Shown: positions 10,795 through 19,523, numbered from the stretch's first letter. The stretch: 64,000 bases of DNA from CAWBBA01 sp963741625 (GCA_963741625.1 CAVUIT010000012.1:744001-808000), one strand, 5' to 3'. The notes: generated from the letters alone by a model not told the origin. Translations and numbers: made by a program.

Positions 10795-12198
10795 TTAGAG
10801 CCGCAACCCTCCGGCACCTCTCTCCATGAGACCTGCCATCAGGAGATCCATAAACGCTTGTGTCTCTTGTCGCGTGAAGACGGACGCCGACGCGGAGAGG
10901 ACAAAATTGAGCCTGTTGCGGTAAACATAGACGATCAGCAGAAGGTGGGTATTGGACAGCAACTTGTAACCTAGCCCGTGAACTTCTCTTATCGCGAGAT
11001 CCGCTGTACGGGTAAGGCAAGATTCCGCGGTCGGTTTCCCGTTCCTGACCGTAGGCCAAATCACCCCTAGCACCGTGATGGCAAAAGAAAGCTGGTGCTG
11101 GTTCACCAGGTGATTGACCATCCTGCGCTTGATGCGGAACGGAAAGGCTCTAAGTGCGGATGTCACACGAGAGATGTTTTGAACGAACTTGAAATCCATC
11201 TGGTTACGGAACTGCTTGATGCGAGCTAAGGCAATGGAACGGGCAAAGGCTGAAGTATCCTCTCTGTCATGCGGCCGAGACTTGAAAAAGAGGAGAGCAC
11301 TGTTATTGCCCCCGTTAAGATCACGATATCGGCTTTTCATGTTCACCGACATGGACGTAGTCAAGACCCCGGGCGGAATATTTCGATCCTCGTTCCATTC
11401 GTCCACCGCTCTATTGGCGCAAGCCACGAGCATATCCACAAGAGAAGCGCCGTTCTGAGATGCCGCCTTGTTGATTCTTTCGGTCTCCTCAGGGGAAAAG
11501 ACCCTTTTTGTATGATGCTGGCGCTGATCGTTCGGGAGTCCGTTGCCTGCGGGAAGGGTGGGCCTCTCCAAGAGCCGGGTCACTGCGTCGCGAGCGTTCA
11601 CCAGGTGGTCTCTCAATTTAGGCTTCTTGAGCCGTACCATCCTCTTCCTGCTGGTGGACATGGCATGCGGCTGACAAGCTGACTCCGGCCTCTGTCCCGT
11701 CAACAGTTCATTATAATTAACTAGAAACTCTTTTCCGAACTCCGACGCCACCCCCGCGTCGGATGCCACGTGATGGATTACAGGGGCTATAATGTGATGG
11801 TCTTTCGCCAGCCGGGCTATATGGACCTCGCCGGCTGGCTCGGCAAAGAGGTCCCAGTCCCTGTCAAGATGAGGAGCCATGTGGCGCAAGAAGCGCTCTA
11901 GAGAGTTCGATGACCCGTTGGCCGGCTGAAGTTCGGAAATCTTCACAGGCAATTCCATGTCCGAACGCTGGTCCCAGACAAGACGATAGCGCCCTCGCTC
12001 CCTTACTTCCTTTACACAGCTAACGAGTCGAGGGAAACCCTTCGCAGCCTGCTGTATAGCCAGTGTCATCGCTTCTTCGTCGAGGAGGCCTTTCACCTCA
12101 ACCGCGGTAACCAGGATATTTTTTGTATTGCCGTAACTGGACAAGGCCATCATTTCCGATAACGCGTCCAGTCTCGCTGGAGCTTCCTCCATTGTCAC
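10795..12198 (-). CDS. condensation-domain-like acyltransferase
   Basis: A 467-residue protein with the HHxxxD-type catalytic motif as IHHVASDA (about 142-149), as in the condensation/CoA-dependent acyltransferase superfamily (NRPS condensation domains, alcohol acetyltransferases, wax ester synthases). Such enzymes move an acyl group from CoA or a carrier protein to an alcohol or amine. The central asparagine-rich motif (LNGGNNSALLFF, about 300) fits the DFG-like region of the second subdomain. No carrier protein or NRPS module is nearby, so substrate and product are unknown. It is about 80 bases upstream of a Nudix gene on the same strand and may share a transcript with it. Confidence 0.6.
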   Translation of the reverse strand: MTMEEAPARLDALSEMMALSSYGNTKNILVTAVEVKGLLDEEAMTLAIQQAAKGFPRLVSCVKEVRERGRYRLVWDQRSDMELPVKISELQPANGSSNSLERFLRHMAPHLDRDWDLFAEPAGEVHIARLAKDHHIIAPVIHHVASDAGVASEFGKEFLVNYNELLTGQRPESACQPHAMSTSRKRMVRLKKPKLRDHLVNARDAVTRLLERPTLPAGNGLPNDQRQHHTKRVFSPEETERINKAASQNGASLVDMLVACANRAVDEWNEDRNIPPGVLTTSMSVNMKSRYRDLNGGNNSALLFFKSRPHDREDTSAFARSIALARIKQFRNQMDFKFVQNISRVTSALRAFPFRIKRRMVNHLVNQHQLSFAITVLGVIWPTVRNGKPTAESCLTRTADLAIREVHGLGYKLLSNTHLLLIVYVYRNRLNFVLSASASVFTRQETQAFMDLLMAGLMERGAGGLRL

Positions 12199-12277
12199 CT
12201 CACGTACGCAGACAGCCCACGCGGTCCCGAAACGAGAACCAATGTTCCGTTCAGGGGAGGGGGACTGATCGATCTGC

Positions 12278-12766
12278 TCATTTACCAGTAACTCGCTGAT
12301 CGAGAGCTTTGAGGACGACTCTCATAGTTATCGGGGCCAGGTCGAAGAGTTGAAGATCTTCACGATACACCCATCTGGCTTCCACCGCATCCGAACCAGC
12401 CAATAACGCGCCCCCGATCACTCGGCAGGAGTAATCTGCCAGCACATAATGGTAACGAACCCGGCCCTCTTCGTCAGGGAATATGCGCTCCAATAATTCC
12501 ACCAGAACCTCGGGCTGCACCTCGAGCCCTGTCTCCTCGCGAGCTTCCCGTGCCACAGCTTCGCCAATGGTTTCCCCTAGGCTAACCAGCCCGCCGGGGA
12601 TACTCCACTCGCCTTCTGCCGGGGGCTTTCCTCTTCGGACCAATACAATACGCCCCCTATCAATGATGAGGGCCCCAACCCCGACCAGGGGCGCAGCGGG
12701 ATATTCCCTGCGTATTTCGTGGTCTTGCGGACTCAAACTTCCGAAAAGAAATATTGTTTCAAGCAA
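12278..12766 (-). CDS. Nudix hydrolase
   Basis: Hydrolyses a nucleoside diphosphate linked to another moiety; substrate unknown. The complete Nudix box runs GGLVSLGETIGEAVAREA then REETGLE (about 58-80), with the catalytic REETG intact. The 162-residue length is typical of ADP-ribose pyrophosphatase/MutT-like proteins. The first start (TTG 12766) overlaps the end of the GAPDH gene by 34 bases. A second TTG at 12736 forms a TTGA overlap with the GAPDH stop and is equally plausible. The overlap suggests translational coupling with GAPDH. Confidence 0.85.
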   Translation of the reverse strand: MLETIFLFGSLSPQDHEIRREYPAAPLVGVGALIIDRGRIVLVRRGKPPAEGEWSIPGGLVSLGETIGEAVAREAREETGLEVQPEVLVELLERIFPDEEGRVRYHYVLADYSCRVIGGALLAGSDAVEARWVYREDLQLFDLAPITMRVVLKALDQRVTGK

Positions 12767-13806
12767 TTCGTGCGTTCAACATACGTGGCTGGATCCAGCA
12801 GCCACGCTGCAGCGCTGAAGGAACTCAACAGAGAATTCCCGTCCTGTGGAGTGAAGCAGAATCCGATAACCTCATGGCCCTTGCGCACTTCCAGGGCAGG
12901 TTCCACAATGACGGTTTGATTCAAAATCCTCCCGAAGTACCCGTGATCCCTACCAAACGAGAACACCTCGCAAGCCGCTTGTTTCTTTGTCATGCTGATC
13001 CGGTCGTCGGCTTTGAACCGCGCGATAATATCCTCTCGGGTGGCGGCTCTCTTAAGTTCGATCTGGAAGTAAATGCAGTGCATATACTGAGTGTTCACTT
13101 TGAGCGCGGAAGACCAGAGGTTAAGATCGAGACCCTTGGTCCGGAAGAGGTGATAGGCGTCTCTGGCATGATGAGTCCCGAAAACTGGGTCCCCATGCTT
13201 ACCGACATCCGGGGAGGGAACGAATCCTTTGACCTGGCTGATATCATTTGCCCGCCGAATGCACAGGAAGCGCGCTTCTTCCAGATTGTCATCTCCATCA
13301 ACCAGTGCCACAGTATTGATCAAGGCGCAAAGGTTATGAGTGTTGCAGCTCACCACCTGCACAAAGCGGTCTTTGCCGACCTCGAGTGCTTCATCATTTA
13401 TGCCTCTGGCATACATCTTGCCGAATCCGAACTCGCTCCCCTGCGCGATGAACCCTTTTGTGTTGGCCAGATAATTCTCGTAAAACTCGTTCTTGTTGGA
13501 GATGCCCACGCCGGAAGGAGTGCAATCCACCACTACATCGGCTTTCTCCAGCGCCTCCTCGTGGGTCATGGCAGGTGTCAGACCGAGGGCTTCAAAATCA
13601 CTAACTTTGTCCTCGTCAGTGATTAATTTTGCTCCACGGGCAACCAGAGCCCTTATCTTAGGCATGTCCCTGGTTACGGGAGAGCGTTTATGAAAAGTCA
13701 CTTCTGAAAATCCCGCTTGGTCTTTAAAAGAACAGAGCAATCCGATAAGGGGCTCTCCGATGGTTCCTGTCCCGACTACGTGGACTACGCCTTTGTCCTT
13801 ACCCAT
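12733..13806 (-). CDS. class II (archaeal-type) glyceraldehyde-3-phosphate dehydrogenase
   Basis: Oxidises and phosphorylates glyceraldehyde 3-phosphate with NAD(P). The 357 residues match the class II enzyme known mainly from archaea rather than bacterial GapA. It has a Rossmann motif (VVGTGTIGEPLIGLL, about 9-23), the motif DVVVDCTPSGVG (about 90-101), and the catalytic Cys in VVSCNTHNLCALINTV (about 150). Start ATG 13806 has a GGAG/GAGG-rich region directly upstream. The next gene, a Nudix hydrolase, overlaps its 3' end. Presence in a bacterium suggests either an old lineage-specific gene or transfer; codon use looks like its neighbours. The function call is firm at family level. Confidence 0.85.
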   Translation of the reverse strand: MGKDKGVVHVVGTGTIGEPLIGLLCSFKDQAGFSEVTFHKRSPVTRDMPKIRALVARGAKLITDEDKVSDFEALGLTPAMTHEEALEKADVVVDCTPSGVGISNKNEFYENYLANTKGFIAQGSEFGFGKMYARGINDEALEVGKDRFVQVVSCNTHNLCALINTVALVDGDDNLEEARFLCIRRANDISQVKGFVPSPDVGKHGDPVFGTHHARDAYHLFRTKGLDLNLWSSALKVNTQYMHCIYFQIELKRAATREDIIARFKADDRISMTKKQAACEVFSFGRDHGYFGRILNQTVIVEPALEVRKGHEVIGFCFTPQDGNSLLSSFSAAAWLLDPATYVERTNCLKQYFFSEV

Positions 13807-14048
13807 TCCTCTCTTCTCCTTTCCAGGAATAATATGTATTGCGGTTAATAATTTAGATTAACAGTTTTACCTTGCTCACGCAACTCAACCGGCGTCCGGA
13901 TAGGGGGGCTCGGTAAGCATCGAAATCTGAACCTTCAAAGCCAGGTTCGGAGGGGGCTGCAAAGACCCTATTTACATGTTATTGAACAGAAAATGCGATT
14001 TATAGCTGCTGTCGTTTTCTCGAAGTTGCCGCGTAGCCCGCCACTGGG

Positions 14049-16007
14049 TCAGGAAAACGGGAGAAAGTCTTGCAACCAGGATTTCCGCCGTGGTTTTGCC
14101 TCTTTCTTAGCATCCTCCGGGGTTGCGGATTCCTCTGGTGCAACCTCCTGCTTCTGTGTGGCTTCCGGTTCTGCAGCAGCGGCTTGTTCGTCAGTAATTC
14201 CTTGTGGCTGGGGCTCAGCGGTCTCCACGGGTGCTAGCGGCTCCTCTGCGGGCCTTGCTTCCTCCACCACCGGTAAACTCTCAGGTGGGATGGCCGCTAT
14301 CGCGGTCGTGGCCTCAGTGGGGGCTGCCTCCATAGATGGCTCTTCTTCGAGAGAGAGGGCCTGCTCTTCGGGGCCTGAGGGAGCCTTTTTCCTGGGACGG
14401 CGTCGGCGTCGGCCGGGTTTTCTTGGTTTCTCGGCTTCTGCTTCTCCAGCCGCCTCTTCCTCCACCGCTTCAATGACTTCCAGAGCAGGTGATGGCGTGG
14501 CTAGCACTTCCGGGGAAGGCTGTTCAAGGGCTTCTTCTTTGACGGCCTCCACTGAAATGTCTTTATCAGGCAGGTTCTGCTTTACCAGGATTGTGACGCG
14601 GGACCGGTGCTGATTCTCCATCTCAACAAGCTGGGCCCGCATGTTGTTGAGAAGGTACTCGGCCACTTTTGCAGGAACTGTCGCTCTGACCTCCGACACT
14701 TCGCTCCTGATCATCAAAGATTTGATTCTCCTGTACACGGAGAGAGCGGAAGTCTCAGGGGAGCGAATCTTTCCCTGGCCGTCACAAAGAGGGCATTCCA
14801 GATATTCGCCTGTGCCGAGCACTGATTTGAGCCTCTGCCGCGTCAGCTCCAGCAAGCCAAGGGCGGAAATGCGAAGCATTTTGGTCTTGGCTCTGTCGTC
14901 TCTGAGTACGGCCTTCATCTCCTTTTCAACCTCTTGCTTATGGTTCTTCTGGAACATGTCGATGAAGTCGATGACGATGATGCCCCCTAGGTCCCGAAGG
15001 CGCAATTGCCTGGCAATCTCCGGCGCTGCCTCCATGTTCACCCGGAAGGCCGTGTCTTCGATTCCTTTTTCTTTGGTGGCGCTCCCTGAATTGACGTCCA
15101 CGGTCACCATAGCTTCCGTGGGCTCTATAAGGATGTGTCCGCCCGACTTGAGTCTGATCTTCTTGCAGTAAACCTGTTCCACCTGCTCTTCAAGCTGATA
15201 CTTGTTAAACAGAGGCCTCTTCTCCAGATACAACCTCACCAGGTTCTCGTACCTCGGCATGACCTGGTGAAAAAAATCTCTTACTTTTTTGTGAACTTCC
15301 TTGTCATCCACAAGTATTTCACTGATATCAGGTGAAAAGTGCTCTCGTATGGCGCGGATGACAATGTCGTGCTCTTTGTAGAGGAGAGCCGGAGCCTGCT
15401 CTTCGGACACATTTTTTTCGATGGATTGCCATAATTTCAGCAGGTATTCGAGATCGCGGGAGAGTTCCGCTTTCGTTCGGCCCATACCTGCCGTGCGAAT
15501 GATAAATCCCATGTTTTCGGGGAGCTTGAACTGCGTAACAATCTCTTTAAGCTTCTGTCGCTCCTTTTCGTCTTCAATTTTTCGAGAAACACCATAGAGG
15601 TCGGTTCCCGGCATCAGCACCAGGTACCGGCCGGCCAAAGATATGTTGGTCGTAAGGCTGGCGCCCTTTGAGTCACGTTCTTCCTTGTTCACTTGGACGA
15701 GCACGTGATCGTCCTTCTTGAATACGTCTTGAATTCGTGGACGTCGCCGAGTCCCCTCGAAGGATTCGGGAAAATACGACGGATGCACATCATTAATCGA
15801 CAAAAAGCCATTTCTGGATCCACCGTAATCGACGAATACCGCTTGAAGGGAAGGCTCTATCCGGCTTGCCACCGCTTTGTAGATGTTGCCCAGCGTCGCT
15901 TCTCTTGCTTTGACCTGGACATCAAGTTCCTCCAGCACCCCATCACAGACTACCGCTACCCTGCATTCCTCGAGGTGGCTGGCATTTATCAGCATTTTTC
16001 TTACCAT
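14049..16007 (-). CDS. rng: ribonuclease G/E
   Basis: Endoribonuclease that processes rRNA precursors and starts mRNA decay. The catalytic core matches RNase G: N-terminal MLINASHLEECRVAVV, S1 domain (about 35-120), the catalytic metal site around IIVIDFIDMFQKNH (about 345-360) and the zinc-link motif CPLCDGQG (about 405). After about residue 500 the protein continues with an Ala/Glu/Pro-rich tail containing an Arg/Lys cluster (RKPGRRRRRPRKK), resembling the disordered RNA-binding scaffold of RNase E more than the short RNase G. Total 652 residues lies between the two families. ATG 16007 is preceded by a GAAGAG ribosome binding site. It lies 91 bases downstream of engB. Confidence 0.93.
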   Translation of the reverse strand: MVRKMLINASHLEECRVAVVCDGVLEELDVQVKAREATLGNIYKAVASRIEPSLQAVFVDYGGSRNGFLSINDVHPSYFPESFEGTRRRPRIQDVFKKDDHVLVQVNKEERDSKGASLTTNISLAGRYLVLMPGTDLYGVSRKIEDEKERQKLKEIVTQFKLPENMGFIIRTAGMGRTKAELSRDLEYLLKLWQSIEKNVSEEQAPALLYKEHDIVIRAIREHFSPDISEILVDDKEVHKKVRDFFHQVMPRYENLVRLYLEKRPLFNKYQLEEQVEQVYCKKIRLKSGGHILIEPTEAMVTVDVNSGSATKEKGIEDTAFRVNMEAAPEIARQLRLRDLGGIIVIDFIDMFQKNHKQEVEKEMKAVLRDDRAKTKMLRISALGLLELTRQRLKSVLGTGEYLECPLCDGQGKIRSPETSALSVYRRIKSLMIRSEVSEVRATVPAKVAEYLLNNMRAQLVEMENQHRSRVTILVKQNLPDKDISVEAVKEEALEQPSPEVLATPSPALEVIEAVEEEAAGEAEAEKPRKPGRRRRRPRKKAPSGPEEQALSLEEEPSMEAAPTEATTAIAAIPPESLPVVEEARPAEEPLAPVETAEPQPQGITDEQAAAAEPEATQKQEVAPEESATPEDAKKEAKPRRKSWLQDFLPFS

Positions 16008-16098
16008 ATGGCTCTTCTTTTCTTTGTTGAAATTTTCATCACGAAACCGTTTTCACTGCTTATCTTCAGTGGGGTCAAGCCCCTCCAACCGAACATCC

Positions 16099-16695
16099 TC
16101 ACTCTATAAGACTTTTGATCTCTTTCCACAATTCATTTTTCCCCATTCCGGTGTGAGCCGAAAAGGCAATCACGGGAACCTGATCGCCCAACTGGGCCTT
16201 GATGGCCCGGTCCTGGAGGAGCATCGCGCCGCGGGCAAGCTTATCCGCCTTGGTCGCCGCGACCACAACCGGTATCTGCCGCGCCTGCAAGTAAGTGATC
16301 AATTGAAGGTCAGCATCCGTGGGAAGGCGTCTGAAATCGACAATTACCACAACACCAGCCAATTCTTTCCGGTCTTCAAGGTAACGCTCCACCATTGGGG
16401 CCCACTGTTTCTTCACTGTCAGCGGAACGCGCGCAAACCCGTATCCCGGAAAATCCACGAAAACGAAGCTATCGTTAATGAGGAAAAAGTTGAGTTTTCT
16501 CGTGTGGCCGGGAGTCTTAGATGTCCGGACCAGGTTATGTCGCCCTAGAAGCGTGTTGATCGCGGACGATTTGCCCACGTTGGAACGTCCTGCGAAAGCG
16601 ACTTCCCGTAATCCACCTGTAGGGTAATCCTTCTTCTCCTGCGCGGCCCGCAGAAAATTTGCGTCAAAAATTCTCATTTCATATTGCCCGTTCAC
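16099..16695 (-). CDS. engB: ribosome biogenesis GTP-binding protein EngB/YsxC
   Basis: Essential GTPase for assembly of the large ribosomal subunit. The 198 residues contain all G motifs: G1 GRSNVGKSS (about 32-40), G3 DFPGYG (about 77-82), G4 TKADKL (about 145) and a G5-like SAHTG. The first start is a GTG at 16695; an internal ATG at 16677 would shorten it by six residues, and neither has a strong ribosome binding site. It is upstream of rng on the same strand, which makes a small RNA/ribosome-metabolism pair. Confidence 0.95.
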   Translation of the reverse strand: MNGQYEMRIFDANFLRAAQEKKDYPTGGLREVAFAGRSNVGKSSAINTLLGRHNLVRTSKTPGHTRKLNFFLINDSFVFVDFPGYGFARVPLTVKKQWAPMVERYLEDRKELAGVVVIVDFRRLPTDADLQLITYLQARQIPVVVAATKADKLARGAMLLQDRAIKAQLGDQVPVIAFSAHTGMGKNELWKEIKSLIE

Positions 16696-17105
16696 CCTGC
16701 CGCTCGAGAGCCTTTGTGGGCTTGAGCGGCCTCGTTACTAGTCCGGCGACGGGCCTGCAATCTTTCTGTACCAAATTCAGACTTTGATGGTATATTGTTT
16801 CGGCATTGCGGTCACTTACGATGATGCAAACCGGGCCTCCCCCATCGTGGGCGGCATTTCATTTTCTATTCTACAGCTATTAGCCTCCAAAAAGAAGCTT
16901 TAATAATATAGACAAAAGAGAACGAGCGCGGTTGCACTACAAAATAATGCTTCGATAAAGCGGCTTGATTGCACATTCCCGTCTTACCACTCAGATTTAT
17001 CAACGATGGTTGGCATATCAACTCTGGACAAAACATCGGCAAATTTTGGGGGGACACACTGGATGCTTCAAGCTGTGGCCAGAATCGGTCAAAAGCTGGA
17101 GGGGT

Positions 17106-17203
17106 TGGCGGAGGTGCATGGGAATCGAACCCACCCAGGACGGTACTAGCGCCCTGCTTACGGTTTTGAAGACCGCGGAGCCCACCAGGACTCTACCACC
17201 TCC
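17106..17203 (-). tRNA. selC: tRNA-Sec (anticodon UCA)
   Basis: Selenocysteine tRNA read on the minus strand, 98 bases with the CCA encoded. The anticodon TCA sits at 17169-17167 in the loop CTTCAAA. The fold is diagnostic: an extended acceptor (GGAGGTGG pairing with GCACCTCC, the eighth pair being a G-G mismatch), a six-pair D stem with a four-base loop (GAGTCC-TGGT-GGGCTC), a long variable arm (CAGGGCG/CGTCCTG) and a T arm with TTCGATT. The discriminator base is G, as in bacterial tRNA-Sec. Its presence means UGA is read as Sec in some genes. No selA, selB or selenoprotein is visible here. Confidence 0.95.
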
Positions 17204-17238
17204 CCTGTTTCAGCATTTTCCCACTATATTCAGCCGTA

Positions 17239-18279
17239 TCATATACTTTTCTCATTTGTGATGGAAGCGTCTTTGACAGAAGACCCGCTGAAAAAGATCT
17301 TTGCGCCGGTCAATATCGACTGAAATCCTCCTCGGAAGGCCAGAGACATCTCGTTGTGGGCCGTGAATCCGCACAAGGAACATTCCGAGGCGCCGCGGTT
17401 CTTCAAGTAGCACCCGTGGAGAATAACACCGTCGGGTTCCGCATTAGCCAACAGCCCGTCCTCACAGGTCCAGCGTTCGTTTTTTAATTCTCGAAGACTG
17501 CTGACAGAATTGGCCACCGGATAACCCAATTGTTTCAGCCGAATCAGTTCCTCCAATATCGGTCTCCTTTCCACAGGCGGAATGAAGAGCGGATCGGGGA
17601 GACCTTCGTACGGGTAATGAAACTGGATGGTCACCCCTTCCACCACGCCTCTTAACAAGGTCAAGAGATCCGGAATAGCATTGATGTTGGTGGCATTGAT
17701 AGTGGTGCTGACAAAGGACCGGCCATTACCCTCCCGCTTCAGGTTCCCCCAAACCTGCTCGAAATTACCCTCTCCCCGTATCTCATCATGAATGGGAGGG
17801 GGGCCGTCCAAGCTCACCCAGACACGATCCAGCGGCAGGTCTCCCCAGGGGAGGGTCCCATTGGTGGTCATGCAGACACACGGAAAGAGCTTCCTTGCCG
17901 CGGCGACCACATCCCGAATACTTCTTTCGCGGTCACGCCACAGGAGGGGTTCCCCTCCTTCAAGGATGAGGATTCGTACGCCCATGCTGTTCAAGCGGGT
18001 TAAGGTGGCGACCACACCTTCAAAGTTCTGATCGGATCCGGAGCGTTTCCAGTAGGGGCAGTGCACACATTTCAAATTGCATTTATTCGTGATCTTGTAT
18101 CCGGCAAGGACTGGCCGAATCCTTCCTCCGAGATTGTAGGCAAGAAACGGTACGGCGAATGAGCACAGGTTTCTCTGATTTTTGACATAAATCCAAAGAC
18201 AGAGCGCTTCTTTCCAGCTAGATGCGTCATATGAAGAACACGCATTCGCCCGGTTGCGTAACTGGTAAGATTGATGCAA
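17239..18279 (-). CDS. radical SAM protein
   Basis: Contains the 4Fe-4S/SAM motif CNLKCVHC (Cys-x3-Cys-x2-Cys, about residue 70) followed by ILEGGEPLLW and the DGPPPIHDEIRG segment typical of the TIM-barrel fold. The C-terminal region has further cysteines (CEDGLLAN, HGCYL, ECSLCGF, about 275-320) that could bind an auxiliary SPASM-like cluster. The substrate is unknown; proteins of this layout modify peptides or act in cofactor synthesis. The only usable in-frame start is a TTG at 18279 with no clear ribosome binding site, so the N-terminus is uncertain. It ends 35 bases before selC on the same strand and diverges from ogt. Confidence 0.8.
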   Translation of the reverse strand: MHQSYQLRNRANACSSYDASSWKEALCLWIYVKNQRNLCSFAVPFLAYNLGGRIRPVLAGYKITNKCNLKCVHCPYWKRSGSDQNFEGVVATLTRLNSMGVRILILEGGEPLLWRDRERSIRDVVAAARKLFPCVCMTTNGTLPWGDLPLDRVWVSLDGPPPIHDEIRGEGNFEQVWGNLKREGNGRSFVSTTINATNINAIPDLLTLLRGVVEGVTIQFHYPYEGLPDPLFIPPVERRPILEELIRLKQLGYPVANSVSSLRELKNERWTCEDGLLANAEPDGVILHGCYLKNRGASECSLCGFTAHNEMSLAFRGGFQSILTGAKIFFSGSSVKDASITNEKSI

Positions 18280-18323
18280 ATTATCTGTGAGTAAATACCA
18301 TTTTTCTCCGAGGAGGTCAGCTC

Positions 18324-18944
18324 GTGAATCAGCATGAACGAATCCACCATTATTATTCCCAAGCTGTCGGGTGGCTGGAACTGCGGGTTGGCGACAAAGG
18401 ATTGCGCTCGATCTCGTTCATATCGAAGCCAGCCGTTCAGCAGTCTTCGGAAAAAGACCCGCTCACAGCACGTGTAATCAAGGAACTCGACGACTATTTT
18501 GCCGGCAAGTCTAAACGCTTCTCAATACCGTTGGATCCTCTTGAGGGGACATCTTTCCAGCGCAAGGTCTGGGAACAACTGCAACAGATTCCTTACGGTC
18601 AGATCCGCTCGTATGGTGACGTGGCGAGGGCTGTGGGCAACCCGCGAGGCGCCCGCGCAGTGGGCCTGGCCAACAAAAGGAATTGTATCCCCATCGTAAT
18701 CCCGTGTCACCGCGTCATCAGAACAAATGGAGATATTGGGGGTTACGATTCCGGCCTTCACATCAAGAGAGCTCTACTGGAATTGGAAGGTGTGAAGCTT
18801 TCCCGAGTTATTCACAAGACCCGCACCAGCGAAGAGACTTTGATACGCAAAGTAATCGGTGACCGGGACCTTTCCCGCAGATCCCTTTATCGCCAGATCA
18901 AATGGTCGGTCACGGTTGGAGCGAAGACTGCTCGCCAATCCTGA
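18324..18944 (+). CDS. ogt: methylated-DNA-protein cysteine methyltransferase
   Basis: Repairs O6-alkylguanine by taking the alkyl group onto its own cysteine. The active-site motif IPCHRVI (about residues 129-135) and the helix-turn-helix part (FQRKVWEQLQQIPYGQIRSY) are intact. The N-terminal ribonuclease-like domain is short, and about 35 residues follow the normal end of the family, so 206 residues is slightly long. The start is a GTG at 18324 with a strong GAGGAGG ribosome binding site. A large palindrome follows the gene at once and may end its transcript. Confidence 0.93.
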   Translation: MNQHERIHHYYSQAVGWLELRVGDKGLRSISFISKPAVQQSSEKDPLTARVIKELDDYFAGKSKRFSIPLDPLEGTSFQRKVWEQLQQIPYGQIRSYGDVARAVGNPRGARAVGLANKRNCIPIVIPCHRVIRTNGDIGGYDSGLHIKRALLELEGVKLSRVIHKTRTSEETLIRKVIGDRDLSRRSLYRQIKWSVTVGAKTARQS

Positions 18945-18949
18945 GCGAC

Positions 18950-19006
18950 AGTAGGACCGGCATCTTGCCGGTCGCCGCTATGGACCGGCAAGATGCCGGT
19001 CCTACT
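18950..19006. repeat. 24-bp perfect inverted repeat
   Basis: Two 24-base arms (18950-18973 and 18983-19006), exactly complementary, are separated by nine bases. Each arm is itself palindromic around ACCGGC/GCCGGT with loops ATCTT and AAGAT, so it can fold as one long hairpin or two short ones. It begins right after the ogt stop. It may act as a bidirectional terminator, though there is no T run, or be a mobile REP-type repeat. Confidence 0.7.
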
Positions 19007-19102
19007 ATTGCTTTTGAAAGATCACCTCTTAATTTTCGCTCATAATGCCGACTTTGCTGAATTGCGCGCATTTCGATTGACTTAACCAGCTAACGACTGC
19101 TA

Positions 19103-19290
19103 GGTTGGTGGTTGAAAATTGGAATAGCTTGAATAGGATGGGTAGTCCCTTCGGGGACTAGAGGGAAAACGGTGCAAATCCGTTGCGGACCCGCCGCTGT
19201 GACCGGGGACGAAAGCCGTATAGCCACTGTCAGTATTGATGGGAAGGGCGGCGAGTAGGACGAACCGGAAGCCAGAAGACCTGCCTGTCT
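19103..19290 (+). promoter_or_regulatory. adenosylcobalamin riboswitch
   Basis: Matches the cobalamin riboswitch consensus: GGGAAAACGGTGCAAATCC (19163-19181), then ACCCGCCGCTGTGA, a GCCACTGT segment, GATGGGAAGG, and the B12 box AGCCAGAAGACCTGCC (19270-19285). It lies about 240 bases upstream of cobU and 60 bases before an intrinsic terminator, the classic arrangement for repression by transcription attenuation when adenosylcobalamin is abundant. It probably controls the downstream cobalamin and cobalt-transport genes. Confidence 0.93.
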
Positions 19291-19351
19291 ACAGAAAAGG
19301 GTGTCACGCTCTTCGCGGATCGGGAGCCTGGCAACAGGGATGAAAAACGGC

Positions 19352-19387
19352 ATCCCCGGGTAATGTTTTTGCCCGGGGATTTCTTTT
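19352..19387 (+). terminator. intrinsic terminator of the riboswitch leader
   Basis: The stem ATCCCCGGG (19352-19360) pairs with CCCGGGGAT (19372-19380) around an 11-base loop and is followed by TTCTTTT. Its position between the riboswitch and cobU fits an expression platform. Confidence 0.85.
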
Positions 19388-19523
19388 GGCCCTTTGCGAT
19401 CGTTTCTCCTCCCGGACACATTAAGTCCTGCCAAGCCTACCGGATCGCGATCCCTCCACCCTTTGAATTTCTCTTTTCCGAGCGCGATTTGCTCCCTCAG
19501 GACCTGTTATCAAGGACAAAGAG

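Noticed and set aside
12754..13626. 290-codon open frame opposite the GAPDH gene
   Set aside because: It lies wholly antisense to a gene with clear family motifs; no motif of its own.
13993..14613. Ser/Ala-rich open frame opposite the rng tail
   Set aside because: Composition mirrors the low-complexity RNase G tail on the other strand.
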